Below are positions 34,411-45,400 of a stretch of 64,000 bases of DNA, piece after piece. The notes under the pieces were generated by a model. The model worked only from the letters and a program-made list of their open reading frames with translations. It did no database searches and was not told the origin of the DNA. The position numbers and the translations under genes are program-made. Position 1 is the first letter of the stretch, and each line of letters opens with the position of its first letter. The DNA comes from Pseudopyrenochaeta lycopersici (taxonomy: Eukaryota > Ascomycota > Dothideomycetes > Pleosporales > Pseudopyrenochaetaceae): contig NHZP01000040.1 in the NCBI GenBank assembly GCA_003313425.1, positions 411,427 to 475,426 of the forward strand. The letters run 5' to 3'.

Positions 34411-37400
34411 TCATCCAGACTGCAATCGGACCTGAATCAATCCCACCGTGAGCGCTAGGAATGTACTTATATACGAAGCGACACCAAATGCGCCTTGCAA
34501 ATCATGTTCCAGCTTCCACCACGCCACCGCAAAAGTCACACTTCCCACCGTAAACAGCACAAATGCAAGTGTCAATATCCGTACCCAGTTCCAGCCCTCA
34601 ACGAACTGCACTCCCCAACCCGTACACATGCCCTGTTGCTTGCAGACAGCTAGTCGTTCCTCGATCTTCTTAGGAAATAGTGGAAGCAATACACCACGGT
34701 TGTTTTCGGCATGATCCGGGTGGTGGTACAGGTGTGTCATGTACTCCGTGCCGACAGGCGGGATATATTTAGCCGGAGTTGGCGTATAGACATACTTGTA
34801 CTCGCCAAGCTTGTCGTGGGGCGGGATGTCGTCGACCTTCTTAACATCAACGTACTCGAGTTTATGCATGACAAACTGCACAAATTGAATTCTTCGAAGG
34901 GCTCGCAGGTTGAAGTATTGTAGCCAGCACCAGCGGTTGACAGTGCGTTCACGACTGGCTCTCATTTGGTTGAAGACATCCTGGTCGGATTGGATGTGAC
35001 GGAGGTCAAGTGGGACGAAGCTATTCGCGTAGCGCCCGCGTTGAATCAAAAGATTGAGGTCAAATATCTCCTCGTCAGAGCTCGGGCTGGGCTTGGATCG
35101 GTCATCCGGTGCGTTCTGCGTCTCGTGAAACGGAAGAGAGCCGTGAGGTTCTATGTTCCGAATTCCTTGTCTTGGGTGTATAAGCTGCTGCAGATAACGG
35201 AGCATGCGTAAGTTTGATCCACCGCGAGCATTACCCGCTGTACCACTCTGCGTGCCAGCTTGGGAATACACTTGGTTGAGCGATGCTTGCAAGGCCGCAA
35301 TTCCGCCATGCTCTAGCTCTATGAAATCATCATATAAACGCTTTCCGCAGCGCTGCATCAACGTTAAGTATAATTCAACGGAAAGGGCTGGTTGGTTTGA
35401 GGAAGGAGGCTAAACTTACACATTTCCATCGAACCCGACGCTTTTTTGGATCCAGCTTTCGTTCACATCGCCTGTGAAGAAAATCCACTAGCGACTCATA
35501 CCACCGTCCTAAGTCCTCATATTTCAGTTTTCTTGCAGCATAAAAATGCAGCTTAAGGAAGCTAATGATTGCAAAGTAAGCGGTAAACAATACAGCTGAT
35601 TTTGCAATAGACGGAGCGGATAGATTCGCTGTGACTTCGCCAAGTATTAGATCAGGTTCGGGTTTAGTTTGGAGTCGAAGAATCTCAAGTTTTAGCTCTT
35701 GATTCTCTAGCTCCAGTGATTGGAGTCGGCTTTTGTCGGTGAGAGGGACCGCAGATCTCGAATCCAGGGGCCGACTATATTTAAACCCGGTAGTAGGAGA
35801 GATATTTACGTCCTCTAAAACTTGTTTTATCTCCGCTTTCATAGCTACTCCCTCAGGTGTAGAGCCAAGTGCAGAGAAGTCTTTGCCTCCGAGTTTTATT
35901 AAGGATGCCGTAATAGCGGCCTCGTACTCTTCGCCCACTCTAGCAACCCACAGTAGATCTCGGATCCAGCTGACTGTAGCATGAAGAATATCACCCTTGT
36001 TTGGTTTGAATTCTTCCTCAGATAAGTCTTTATCCTTGTTTGAAGAGAGTGTGGAGTGTGACTCTCGAAGCCGGTGGGCAGGTATGAGCTTAGCCATTTC
36101 TGCAATACGTTCATTAATATTATCTCGGCGTCGGCGCTCAACCAAGTTGTGGCTCTCTCTTCTTCTTCTCCTTTTAGCTTTCAATTGATCGTCCAGTTCA
36201 GTATCAGCAGAGCGTACTGCAATCTTGGAAGACCCCTCTATAGGTATTCCCAGCATCGAATGCGGAGCAGACGATCCCACGACGGTCGCCGAATTAGCAT
36301 TCCATTCTACCGAATGACCTGAACTTGGGCGTACATGGGGCTTATATCTATCAAAATAATGCTTCTCATTGTGCTGTGGTCGGTCTGGTATATTGATACC
36401 AACTTCTAAGGCTTCATCCCCAAACGGCAAAAGGGGAACTGGGAAAGCGCAGGCTTCGTTTGAACCAATGCAATTGGTGCACATGTCCCCTGGCTTCTGT
36501 GGCAATGGTGCCCGACATTCAAGGTTTTTCTTTTGACAACGTTCTTTATAGGAGCGTATTAGGTTAGCAAGGGGCATAGTAGAAAGATATTCCGTCAAGC
36601 AAGCCTTTTACATACCGCATGCGTTGTAAGTTCTATAACCAATATTGTCTTGTCTCCCTATCCCAAATCCCAAGAAGGGATTTTCGTCAATCTCTTGTGT
36701 AAGTAGATCGTCGTCGGTTACGAAAAGTTCGGGATATTTAGTGCTAGGTGGTGTTGTAGAGAACGGGTTATGAGATTGAAAATCTGTTTCTTGGAATGAA
36801 AGTGCATCGGCACTGGTAAACTGCAGGTTTTCACCATCTCTAGCCTCGATATCAGATGCATTTCCCATATCGTGACGGCCACTTGTGACATCTATGAATT
36901 GATTCCGTAATGAGAAAGGCGAAAGAGCCTGATCAGGATTGGAATGGCTGTCTTCTTTACGAGGAACTGGAGAATATGTAGCTAGAACATCCTGGTGCAC
37001 CACTTCAGAGCTTGAGTCATCATGCCCCTTTGCTGTTGAATCGGATAGAGGCCTCTTTACTGCGGACGATATGGAATGGTTCTCTTCTGGGACGGAGGTT
37101 ACGGACGTGTCTAGTAGGACTAAATTGGGCTTGCGGCTCTCTTTGGACCACATCGCAAATAGGTTGGCTAGATTATTATCATGTGCCTTGTCCCGGTACA
37201 GCATCTCTATCGTTTTGCGAAGGAATGCCTGTATACTTCGATCTTGGCAGCTCCGTAGGACGGATTGGATAGTAGAGACGAACTTGGAATCAATGTTGCG
37301 GGTGAACGTAGGACCCGGGTTGTCCGCCAGAATCCGAATGAGCACGATAGCATTGTATGGAACATTTGGACGTGCAACATTGTTCATGGACAAGTATTTG

Positions 37401-37822
37401 CGAATCTGCTCCGCTGCTATGGCAGCAGCGGTAGGTGATTCTTCAGCCCCTGCGACAATGATGGGGAGTTGGAGGACTTCGTTGCCTTGGCCATACTATT
37501 CACAGAGTCTGTTAGGTATGCGCTGCGGCGCTGCCAATGGTAGGATCGTGAATACTCACCGAATCGTCAGGACTCGGGGTCTCGCAGAAGAGTTTCTATC
37601 ACATTCATTATTAAGCCAAGTCGAAAATTGATGTTCGCAGGGTAAAAACATACTACGCTGCGCGCAACCTTTGCCTCTGGAGTATCGCCTTCGGGTAGCC
37701 CGTCCGTTCTGGTTGAACTAGAATGAGACTCAAGAGCTAGAATCATTAATATCGCGACTAAGCATTTCTAATTCGTTTGACTTACCGTTCTCCTTCAATA
37801 ACCTCGCAAAGCGCTTCATCAT
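34411..37822 (-). CDS. chimeric protein: VHS (LSB5-like) + Zn2Cys6 + bHLH + membrane domain
   Basis: The six exons are 37822-37786, 37736-37654, 37595-37560, 37495-36616, 36543-35420 and 35352-34411. All five introns (49, 58, 64, 72 and 67 nt) are GT-AG with branch-like sites (TGCTAAC in intron 4). The coding length of 3102 nt gives 1,033 residues. Residues about 1-150 match the VHS start of LSB5-type adaptors (ARSVKLFCE, YNAIVLIRILADNPGPTF). Intron 4 splits a perfect zinc cluster: C345-x2-C348-x6-C355-x11-C367-x2-C370-x6-C377. A bHLH follows at about 468-543 (RESHNLVERRRRDNINERI, then NKGDILHATVSWIRDL) with a leucine-rich coil. A hydrophobic stretch lies at about 658-679. Exon 6 completes WKCRCGKRLYDDFIEL, seen in a fungal family that ends with GWGVQFVEGWN and two membrane helices (about 975-1031). 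No stop separates the parts, and the bHLH exon has no convincing start of its own. Whether one transcript spans all six exons is inferred. Confidence 0.65.
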
Positions 37823-38104
37823 TGTGACGGCGCTACTTTAAACAGCGGGAGCGCTAACCCACAGTGTAACTCATAGATAGGCCAGAGAAGATTTAACTAT
37901 AGCTACCTAAGAAGAGGAGGAGAGAAGTAAGAGTCATATAAGGTATAACAGTATATTAGAGTTCCGCTTTTGAAAAGCGACAGAATTGCTCAGTACGGAG
38001 TTACACTCCTTATAGCGCCCTCAATCCATCCACGACCAAGTCGGCTGTGACGCACTGGGGGATAGGCTGCAAGGCTGACTTGTAGGCGCACAAGCCGAGG
38101 TCAC
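37823..38104. promoter_or_regulatory. presumed promoter of the chimeric gene
   Basis: About 280 bp between the ATG and the right inverted arm. No clear TATA or factor site is recognised. It contains GTATAACAGTATATTAGAG near 37940. Confidence 0.3.
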
Positions 38105-38240
38105 ATGCCTTGAGGAACGAAGAGACGAGAGGCTCTCTGGACGCGCGAGAAAAAAACCTCCCCCAAAAAACCTGAAACTAAAAAAAGCAAAAATTCCAAC
38201 CCAAAAAGGACAAAACTGAACCTTTAAATCACCTGACCAA
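38105..38240 (-). repeat. right inverted arm of the chimeric-gene cassette
   Basis: It carries the inverted 32-bp core (38105-38136) and further A/C-rich tracts matching the left arm in reverse complement. Weak similarity may continue to about 38345. Confidence 0.8.
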
Positions 38241-38322
38241 CTGCCAACAAAAAAACTTGAAACTTGAAAAACCTCAGAGTTTCAGACTTCAGACCTGAGG
38301 CACCTGACTGACTGATCACCTC

Positions 38323-38868
38323 GTGACTGATCATCACCTCGATGCTCGACTCTTCCCCTTCCCCGCAGTTTCCCGTGTCCGTCCCCGTGCCCGGCCCCTC
38401 CGTTCCCCGCCACCACAATTGTGGCTTTTCGTGGCTCTGATCTGTCCAATAGCAATGGTGATTGGCTCAATTGAAAATATGGCACAACTCGGCTGTTGGG
38501 ATTACATAAACAGACAGACCCTTGCTAGCGCCATCTTTATATGTAGTACTCAACCGACTAGATGTAAATGGACACCTTGGACAATAATGAAGACAATACC
38601 TATCATGTCGATAGTCTCCTCTCCTCATCGTGCCGAAGAGCCTATAAGTCCAACAATCTTCCCTGTTCACGTCGACCCCTGGATGACGCGCTGCAAGAAG
38701 ATGGCCGAAAGACAAAATACTCAATTTCAGCCCAACGCTACGTTCAATTGTACAGGCAGAATCGCCGGTTTTCTCAATCACCATATCATGGCCCACCCAC
38801 CACAACTCCCACAAGATTACGTCTTTATCGTCCCCGACTCCTGGTCTTTCCTAGAAAAATCATCATGA
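38323..38868 (+). pseudogene. possible conserved fungal hypothetical protein remnant
   Basis: An open stretch without a good start (the frame is open from a GTG; the first ATG is inside). The last 60 residues look protein-like: VDPWMTRCKKMAERQNTQF, NCTGRIAGFLNHHIM and QDYVFIVPDSWSFLEK. I have the impression of a short fungal family but cannot name it. It overlaps the outer part of the right cassette arm, so it may be cut at the 5' end by the cassette. Confidence 0.35.
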
Positions 38869-38938
38869 GACTCTCTATCGACATCACCTCCAACAGCTAC
38901 CTCAGCTAAGCGATCTTCCTCAGACCCTCGATCCAAAT

Positions 38939-39217
38939 ATGTCCGACATACACACATCACCACCGCCTAAACGCCCACACACGGACTATATCCTACAGAA
39001 ATCGGTTCACAAAGACTCTTCCCCAACCATTACCCTATATGAGCCCTCTACCACTCCATCTAGCACTCCAACTCATGCCGCAAATCTATTACGTACCAAA
39101 CCCATTAATCCTTCTGCCACAAATCTTGTCCCATATTCTGTCCTTCAAGCCCCTGTTCTCTCTACCGATGACACAAACAGACCGCATCGAAATCGTCAAC
39201 CCACTAAAAAGTTTTGA
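38939..39217 (+). CDS. short hypothetical open frame, doubtful
   Basis: 92 codons starting with ATG, rich in Pro, Thr and Ser (SPPPKRPHTDYILQKS; ends NRQPTKKF). No domain. It lies just left of the pogo element. It could be the end of a disrupted gene or chance. Confidence 0.25.
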   Translation: MSDIHTSPPPKRPHTDYILQKSVHKDSSPTITLYEPSTTPSSTPTHAANLLRTKPINPSATNLVPYSVLQAPVLSTDDTNRPHRNRQPTKKF

Positions 39218-39244
39218 CATCAACTGGTACAATACAATAGCTTA

Positions 39245-41093
39245 ACGTATTCCATCAGCGAGCCGGCCACATCACCGAGCCGGCCACTTTTGCTTGGCAC
39301 CGCCAACTTATGCTACGCATCTTCAATTTCATCGCTATCAAACAAAGGGCCTATATATGTTGTGCTCGTATCTGATTTAGAAGATATCTCTATATCTTTT
39401 CTGCACGTTCGCGCGTTGTGCCCAGTCCTGCCACAGTTCCCACAGCGCCGTATAGCTGGTTGGGCTCTTTCTTGATCACCACTACCACGAGCCTTCTTCG
39501 ACTGATTAGCAGCTATAGAAGCCTCAGCAGCTACCTGGGCTGCTGCCTCACCATACTCTATTGTACCACCTTGCTGGATCCGCTTCCGTTTACGCGATTT
39601 ACGCCTAGTCATTACTGCTAATTGCTCTTCAAGCTCAGCAATACGAGCAGCTTGAAGCGCGTTTTGGTGCAGCATCAGCTTACTACCTTTGATAAGCTGA
39701 GAGAAGCCAGCCTGGGCTGTAACAGGCGATCGAGTTATAGAGCTGCTTACGAGCTTTGACTGAGATCCAAACTCGTGTGTATTGCTTGGTGTCTTTGATT
39801 GCCATGGCGTGTCTTGTGGTGGGGGTGGAGGAGGGGTGCGCAGCCGTACTTCAAGGCGATCTAACACCACCTGCGCGTTGATAGGGACTAGTCCTGATGC
39901 CTCAAAGGCCTTTGACAGTTCTTGTCTGTAAACACGTCGAAAAACGCGTCTCTAAAGGCTGGTAAGAAGCCTTCCTTGTTAATATGGAAGACGCGCCGGC
40001 GTGCCAAGTCTCTGACGCCCTGGAAGTACTTGCGCTTCAACGGCGAGAAGCAGACCACATCAAGCGGCTGAAGGATGTGTGAAGCGTGGGCTGGCATACA
40101 GAGGGTGAGGATCCTGTGTTTAAGGCAGTAGTCCTTAAAATCCTGGTTGAGGTGGCTCTCATGGCCGTCCAAAATGAGCAGCCTATACACCCCCACCTGA
40201 CGCGCCTTTGTGTGCGCGTCAAAGTGCTTTAACCACTTCAGGCCAAGCACGTTATTTGTCCAGCCATTCTCAGAGACTGAGAGCTTCCAATTGCCTGGTA
40301 TATCTATCTCCTCGTACCACGCAGAGATGTGGACGCGTCCCTTGTAGATAATGAATGGCGGGATCGCGTACCCAGCAGCGCAGATGCTCTGGATAACGGT
40401 AACCCACTCGCGATCACCTGGCTGAACTAGCTCTGGCCGAGCACGTCTCTCTGAGCCTGTAACAACCTTCATTGATCCAATTACGCCCATCTGAAAGCCA
40501 GTCTCGTCAAAGTTGTGCACGTCGTTGTCGTGGACACCATACTTGGCCTTGGTGTCAGCTACTAGCTTAAACCACGCGCCAATTATCTCTGGGTCCTCCT
40601 GGAGTATTCTCTGCCTATCCTTTGCTCGATTGAAGGCCATTTTAAGCGCCTCTGAACGCGTTACAAAGCGCTCAGCCCAGCACTTGCCCACAGGCTTACC
40701 ACCACGTACACCCAGCAGTTTATCAGCCATATCTGCCACTTCACACAGTCGCGGCGCAAATCCTCGCGAGTCAAGGTTGAGGATATATTGGACGATCGTC
40801 TGCTCTTCAGTCGCTGTGAGCTTATGGCAGTTTGGTCGCGTTTGGGATCGAGAGGTGATTCCGTGGAGCCGATCAGAGAGCCGCTGGTGTTTAACGTTGA
40901 AGGCTGCAGCCGCGCGCCATAGGCTCTTAAATTGGCTAGAGGTATAGGCCCGAAGAGCAAGATCAATTCTGCCTTCTTCTTGAATGGCTATTGCGTTGTG
41001 TTGTTGAGACATTGCATGGTGATGAGGAAAAATGGGTGCGCCAAGCAAAAGTGGCCGGCTCGGTGATGTGGCCGGCTCGCTGATGGAATACGT
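39245..41093 (-). mobile_element. Fot1/pogo DNA transposon, 1,849 bp, perfect TIRs
   Basis: A TA duplication (39243-39244 and 41094-41095) borders inverted ends identical over at least 54 bp, starting ACGTATTCCATCAGCGAG. Each end holds two copies of CGAGCCGGCCAC, the usual place for transposase binding. The single gene on the - strand fills the element. The perfect ends suggest recent movement. Confidence 0.9.
39313..41012 (-). pseudogene. Fot1/pogo transposase with one frameshift and a zinc knuckle
   Basis: The ATG is at 41012 (MSQQHNAIAI). A helix-turn-helix and CENP-B-type region is followed by the DDE/D catalytic core: HNFDETGFQMG (first Asp), LLILDGHESHLN (second Asp) and HILQPLDVVCFSPLKRKY (third). 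At about 39930 the frame shifts and runs into a TAG at 39888. In the next frame the protein continues from the same point (SGLVPINAQVVLDRL) to a C-terminal Pro-rich stretch, a basic coil and a CCHC knuckle CGNCGRTGHNARTC, stopping at 39313. A single missing base explains it. All catalytic residues precede the break. Alternatives are a programmed frameshift or an assembly error. Confidence 0.85.
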
Positions 41094-41169
41094 TAGTAGT
41101 TTATATATTATTTATTCTATGCGTTGCAGTTTGGTAGAGTAGATCAATTGCTTAACTTGTGGGGCTACT

Positions 41170-41210
41170 GATCGGTTCGCTTGTTTGATCGGCTCGCTTG
41201 TGGAACACGT
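41170..41210. repeat. second pogo-type terminal repeat
   Basis: GATCGGTTCGCTTGTTTGATCGGCTCGCTTGTGGAACACGT followed by TA shows two GATCGGYTCGCTTGT units, like the subterminal repeats of the element that ends 77 bp to the left. This is the end of a different, mostly lost element. Confidence 0.5.
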
Positions 41211-41330
41211 TATACGTCCTATGGTTAGCCTGATGCAACGTAGATCCGATGACGGTGCGAATTTGGGTTTCCAGGTAGAAACCCCCTAATGGGCCGTGCC
41301 ACGTGAGTGCGGATCGGCCTTCGGCTCAGC

Positions 41331-41355
41331 TCAGCCCAGCTCAGCTCAGCTCAAC
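41331..41355 (+). repeat. CAGCT short tandem repeat
   Basis: About five copies of CAGCT/CAGCC in a row, in the region upstream of the NLR remnant. Confidence 0.6.
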
Positions 41356-41449
41356 CCTAGCCGCTGTGTGCTCTTTCTATAAGTGTATTATCGCATTCAC
41401 GATTTTTCATGAGCACAGTCCTAAGATGCGATGCCCGACAACACGCCGA

Positions 41450-42251
41450 CAGTCTCTACGGGCGCGAAAGAGTTCGGTGCGATTTCCGACAATCGCGGGG
41501 TCGTTACCGGTGATATATCGGGCACCGCGCAAGTAGTCGGTGGGCCCTGTCAACGCCTATGGCCCGTCTCATACTGACTTCTAGACAGGCACGCAGACAA
41601 ACAACATCTACTACCCAGGCAAGTCGCTGGTGGCGATTTTATGCAATGAATCGAGGCTGACGGTATCCGCTAGAACCTACAGGCTTCTACCGTAAAGCAA
41701 AGACTACAAGATTGCTTACACCAGAAGACCTCACCAGGAATTGCTTAACCGCACTATGGTAGACCAACCCATCGCTAACCAACCCTCTTGACAATCGCAA
41801 GAGCCTCATCTATAAGAAGGGACCAAGAGTCGGCAGTACTTGCGAATGGATCAGGCAGAACAAGACTTATGTCTCATGGCTTCGCTCTCCCTCGCAGCTG
41901 CTCTAGCTGTCTGGGGGCCCCGGCAAAGGCAAGACGATGCTCTCTATCTTCCTTGCCGAAGACCTCGAGCGGGTTGCAAGACAGTCGCAAGACGCAATAT
42001 TCATACAATATTTCTGCGACAACAAAGACGAGAAGCGAAACACAGCTGGTGCTATCCTTAGAGGACTTGTTTTTCAGCTTTTGCAAAAGCGCGAGAAGCT
42101 CATAAACTATATTCTCCGGATCTTCCAAATTCAGAAAGAAAAACTATTCGCCGACTCAGGCCTTATGAACACCCAGAACTATGCGGTCTCCCCCTTTTTT
42201 CTCTTGCCCCGTGCGTTCGCTAATCTTACGAAACAGAAGGAGAACACCTAG
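41450..42251 (+). pseudogene. NACHT-type NLR remnant
   Basis: The frame reads NPLDNRKSLIYKK, STCEWIRQNKTYVSWL, then a TAG where the family has Trp, then LSGGPGKGKTMLSIFLAEDL, a NACHT Walker A (GPGKGKT). It continues through FIQYFCDNKDEKRNTAGAI and ends at 42251 in unrelated residues. Walker B, the rest of NACHT and any repeat domain are missing. About 300 bp upstream another frame reads FGAISDNRGVVTGDISGTA, of the kind seen in the linker before NACHT in fungal NLRs. At least one frameshift separates the two. Fungal NLRs act in non-self recognition and cell death; this one is dead. Confidence 0.65.
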
Positions 42252-42327
42252 AAGAATGCGTCCGCCCCCTTTATTCTGCGACTAAACCTTTCTTAGCTAG
42301 TGCTCTAACCTAGATTAGCTAGTACCT

Positions 42328-42390
42328 ACGCGTAACGCGTTAGAGCATAAATCGCGTTCCTAGACGCGTAACTACGCGTTCTATATAATA
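42328..42390 (+). promoter_or_regulatory. four ACGCGT (MCB-like) sites and TATA in front of TLH1
   Basis: ACGCGT occurs at 42328, 42335, 42364 and 42374, followed by CTATATAATA at 42381-42390, about 60 bp before the ATG. ACGCGT is the MluI cell-cycle box bound by the Mbp1/Swi6-type factor of fungi. Binding here is inferred. Confidence 0.5.
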
Positions 42391-42446
42391 GAATAAATAA
42401 GAGTAAAAGCGAGAGGGAACAAAAGAGAGAAAAAGAAAGACTATCT

Positions 42447-45400
42447 ATGATGTTTACCTTTCTCCCATCCTACAGCGTCCTTGTCTGCCGCCAGCATACC
42501 TGCGCTCTCTACAGCCTCGATCAGCACCTAGAGCGCCAGCATAGTATGCCTGCAACGCAGCAGAGAGAGCTGCTTACAGCCTACCAAGGCCTTAACTTAA
42601 ACCCGCCAGCAGAGGTCCCTCTCCCTCAACTAAACAGCCCTCCTATCGCGGAGCTAGGTTCCCCTCAGGACGCATTTCTCTGCTGTAATTACGTCGCTAG
42701 CAGTAGCAGCAGCAGCAGTAGTAGTAGCACTACTACTAGCAAGCGCTGCGGCTTTCTAAGCACAAGCCGTAAGTGTATACAGAAACATATAAACTAGCAG
42801 CACGGTATAAAGCTTACACGCTAGTCCTCTACCTCTGCGACCTCGCACCAGGAGCACGCCACGCAGCTATGGAGGCCAGTTAAGGTGCAGACTTTTTTCC
42901 GCGAACGGCGCTACGTCCGGTACTTTGTAGTACAGGCCGAGCAGCAGACGCAGGAGCAGGAGCAGACGCAGGAGCAGGAGCAGACGCAGGAGCAGGAGCA
43001 GACGCAGGAGCAGGAGCAGACGCAGGAGCAGGAGCAGACGCAGGAGCAGGAGCAGACACAGGAGCAGGAGCAGGAGCAGACGCAGGATCAGACGCAGGAT
43101 CAGCCGCAGGATCAGCCGCAGCAACAGCAGAGAAAGCAGCCAGATTACCAGGAGACGCTTACTAGCTTAGTAGCTGAATGGACAGCTATTAAGCGTCAGG
43201 ACCAAGAAGCTATTAGCCAAATCGCTGAGGAGGTTTCTCTCTACGACCGCACTGGCTAGTTTAAGCGGACGCAATAGGAGCAGCACCTTAAGGCCTACCC
43301 AGACTGGAAGCGGCTCGCCTACGCTATACAGCTGCCAGGCGACGACGAGCCAGCACTACAGGGCGCGGTCCGCCGCGTTGAGGAGGTGGTAGAGCAGGCG
43401 GTTGAGGGACTCAGCTCGCTATCCCTTGAGACGCTACGCTGGCTACGCAGTGCAAGTCTACGGCGGTCTGATATACGCCCGCTAGGTCGTATGCAGAAGA
43501 CAGCAAGCCAACGTCGCGCGGCAAGGCTCTGGGCACGACTAATCTGCTACTGCCTGCGGCTGATTGCTTCTAAGGAGGAGGGGGAGGAGAGGGAGGAGGA
43601 GGCAGGCAGGGGACTGCAGCATATCGCCCGCCTATTCCCCTAGCACGGCGGGCAGAAGCAGGAAGCTGTGAAGCTCTGGAGGTTGCTGACAGGCAGCGAC
43701 CGCAGCAGTAATACAGGCGAACAGCAGAGAGCTGTCCTAAGTCTGTCTAAGGCGCTGTTCTGCCAGGAGATATACCACCAGCCTTTTAACAGCGGCCTAA
43801 TCCACTTCCTAGCTGCGCTAGGTATTAACCTAGATACAAACCAGCTACGCGACGCCTTACAGTTTGCTACTCTTCTTAGCTCCCTTATCTACTGCGTACG
43901 CGTGCTTGCTACTAAGGCCTTCCTCCCCTCTGCCCAGCGCACAGAGCAGGGTACTGCCGCGACGGCTGCTCTACTACAGCAGCGAGCGCGCTATCTTATT
44001 AATAGCTCGCATAGCCTAATAAACGTTATAATCAGCCTACTTGCCTACGCTAAGCATATCTCTCTACGTACGCCAGGCAGTATCGCAGGTAGCATGTAGT
44101 AGTCGCCTGACCGCCAGACGTTCTTCCTTAAAGGCCGGCCTATTAAGCTAGAGCGCTTTTGCGCTATAGCGCAGGGGATTGTAGCTAAGGCAGAGAAGGT
44201 TCTATAGGAGCAGCTACTCTGGATAGAGGAGGAGAGCCAGCGACGCTTTGTTAACCTAGCAGCAATCCAGGACGACGTGTCTATAGCAGAACGAGGCGCC
44301 TGCTTCCTATCGCCAGCTCAGCTTGACGAGGGCAGCAACTGGAGTCTCGCACGGCTAGCTAGCGTGCGAGCTGCACAGCGGCTATATAAGCAAGGAGAAG
44401 AACAGGAAGGCGATTAGGCTAAGGCGTCTCTGCAGTAGCATAAGAAAAGGGTACAGCAGTATCTACAGTGCGTAGGTCGCTTCCTAGAGCTGCTTTGCCT
44501 CGCAGTGTATATTACAGGCGGGCAGCCAGCGCGCGGGCCCAAGCTACTGTCCGTTCGGTGGCGTAATAGGGTACTCCAGGATCGTAACCTCTATATAATT
44601 AATAGGCAGGTAACGCTAGTAACCCGCTACTATAAGACACAGGCGCAGTAGGATCGACCTAAGGTAGTACCGCGGTTCCTGCCAGAGGCGGTAGGGCAGT
44701 TAATTGCTGCGTATCTACTCTACGTTCGGCCACTACAGGCTATACTACTCGCTAGTTAGGGCAAAGCTACGTCTGCCTCTAAGTGTGATTATCTCTAGAT
44801 AGACAAAAGTAAGCTCTGAGACACGGACAGGCTTACGCGTGCTCTAGCGCTAGAGTTAACTAAGCTACTAGGCGCGCGGCTGACAGTTCAGGAGTACCGG
44901 CACGCAGCTGTAGGTATTAGACGTAAGGTAGTAGGAGAGCGGTTCGCTGTAGGCTACTGCTAGGAGGAGAAGAAGCGGAAGCAGCGCGGTAGCTATCAAG
45001 GTTCGCGCCAGGCAGATAGTAGTAGTAATAGCGAGGAGGATAAGGAGGATCCGCTTAAGCTGCAGAGCGGGCGTAGGACAAGAGCAGGTATAGTAGCCTA
45101 TGCCGTGCAGGCTAATATAGTACAGGGGCTAAGCGTACGCTCAATTAACGTGTTCTGTACGTTAAGCCGTGCCTAGCAGGCCTTCCTTAGCTTCCCTCCG
45201 CAGGGAGAGGCGAGTAGGAAGAGGAAGCGGGATCAGAGTGGCCTAACTGATAGTGTTGAGCTGCGAGAGAGGCAGCAGAGGCAGCAGGCGCAGGAGGCAC
45301 AGCAAAGACAGCAGTGGGAGCAGTGGCAGCAGATGCAGCAGATGCAGCAAAGGCAGCAGTGGGAGCAGATGCAACAGATGCAACAGATGCAGCAGGTGCA

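Noticed and set aside
35375..36598. bHLH gene as a stand-alone gene starting at 36598
   Set aside because: That start is TTG, the zinc cluster would be cut, and intron 4 restores it by joining to the upstream exon; kept only as an alternative.
42867..43124. Leucine-repeat open frame on the - strand over the TLH1 Gln/Glu repeats (and similar ones at 47644-47928 and 50012-50227)
   Set aside because: Shadow of a simple coding repeat on the + strand; no start context or domain.
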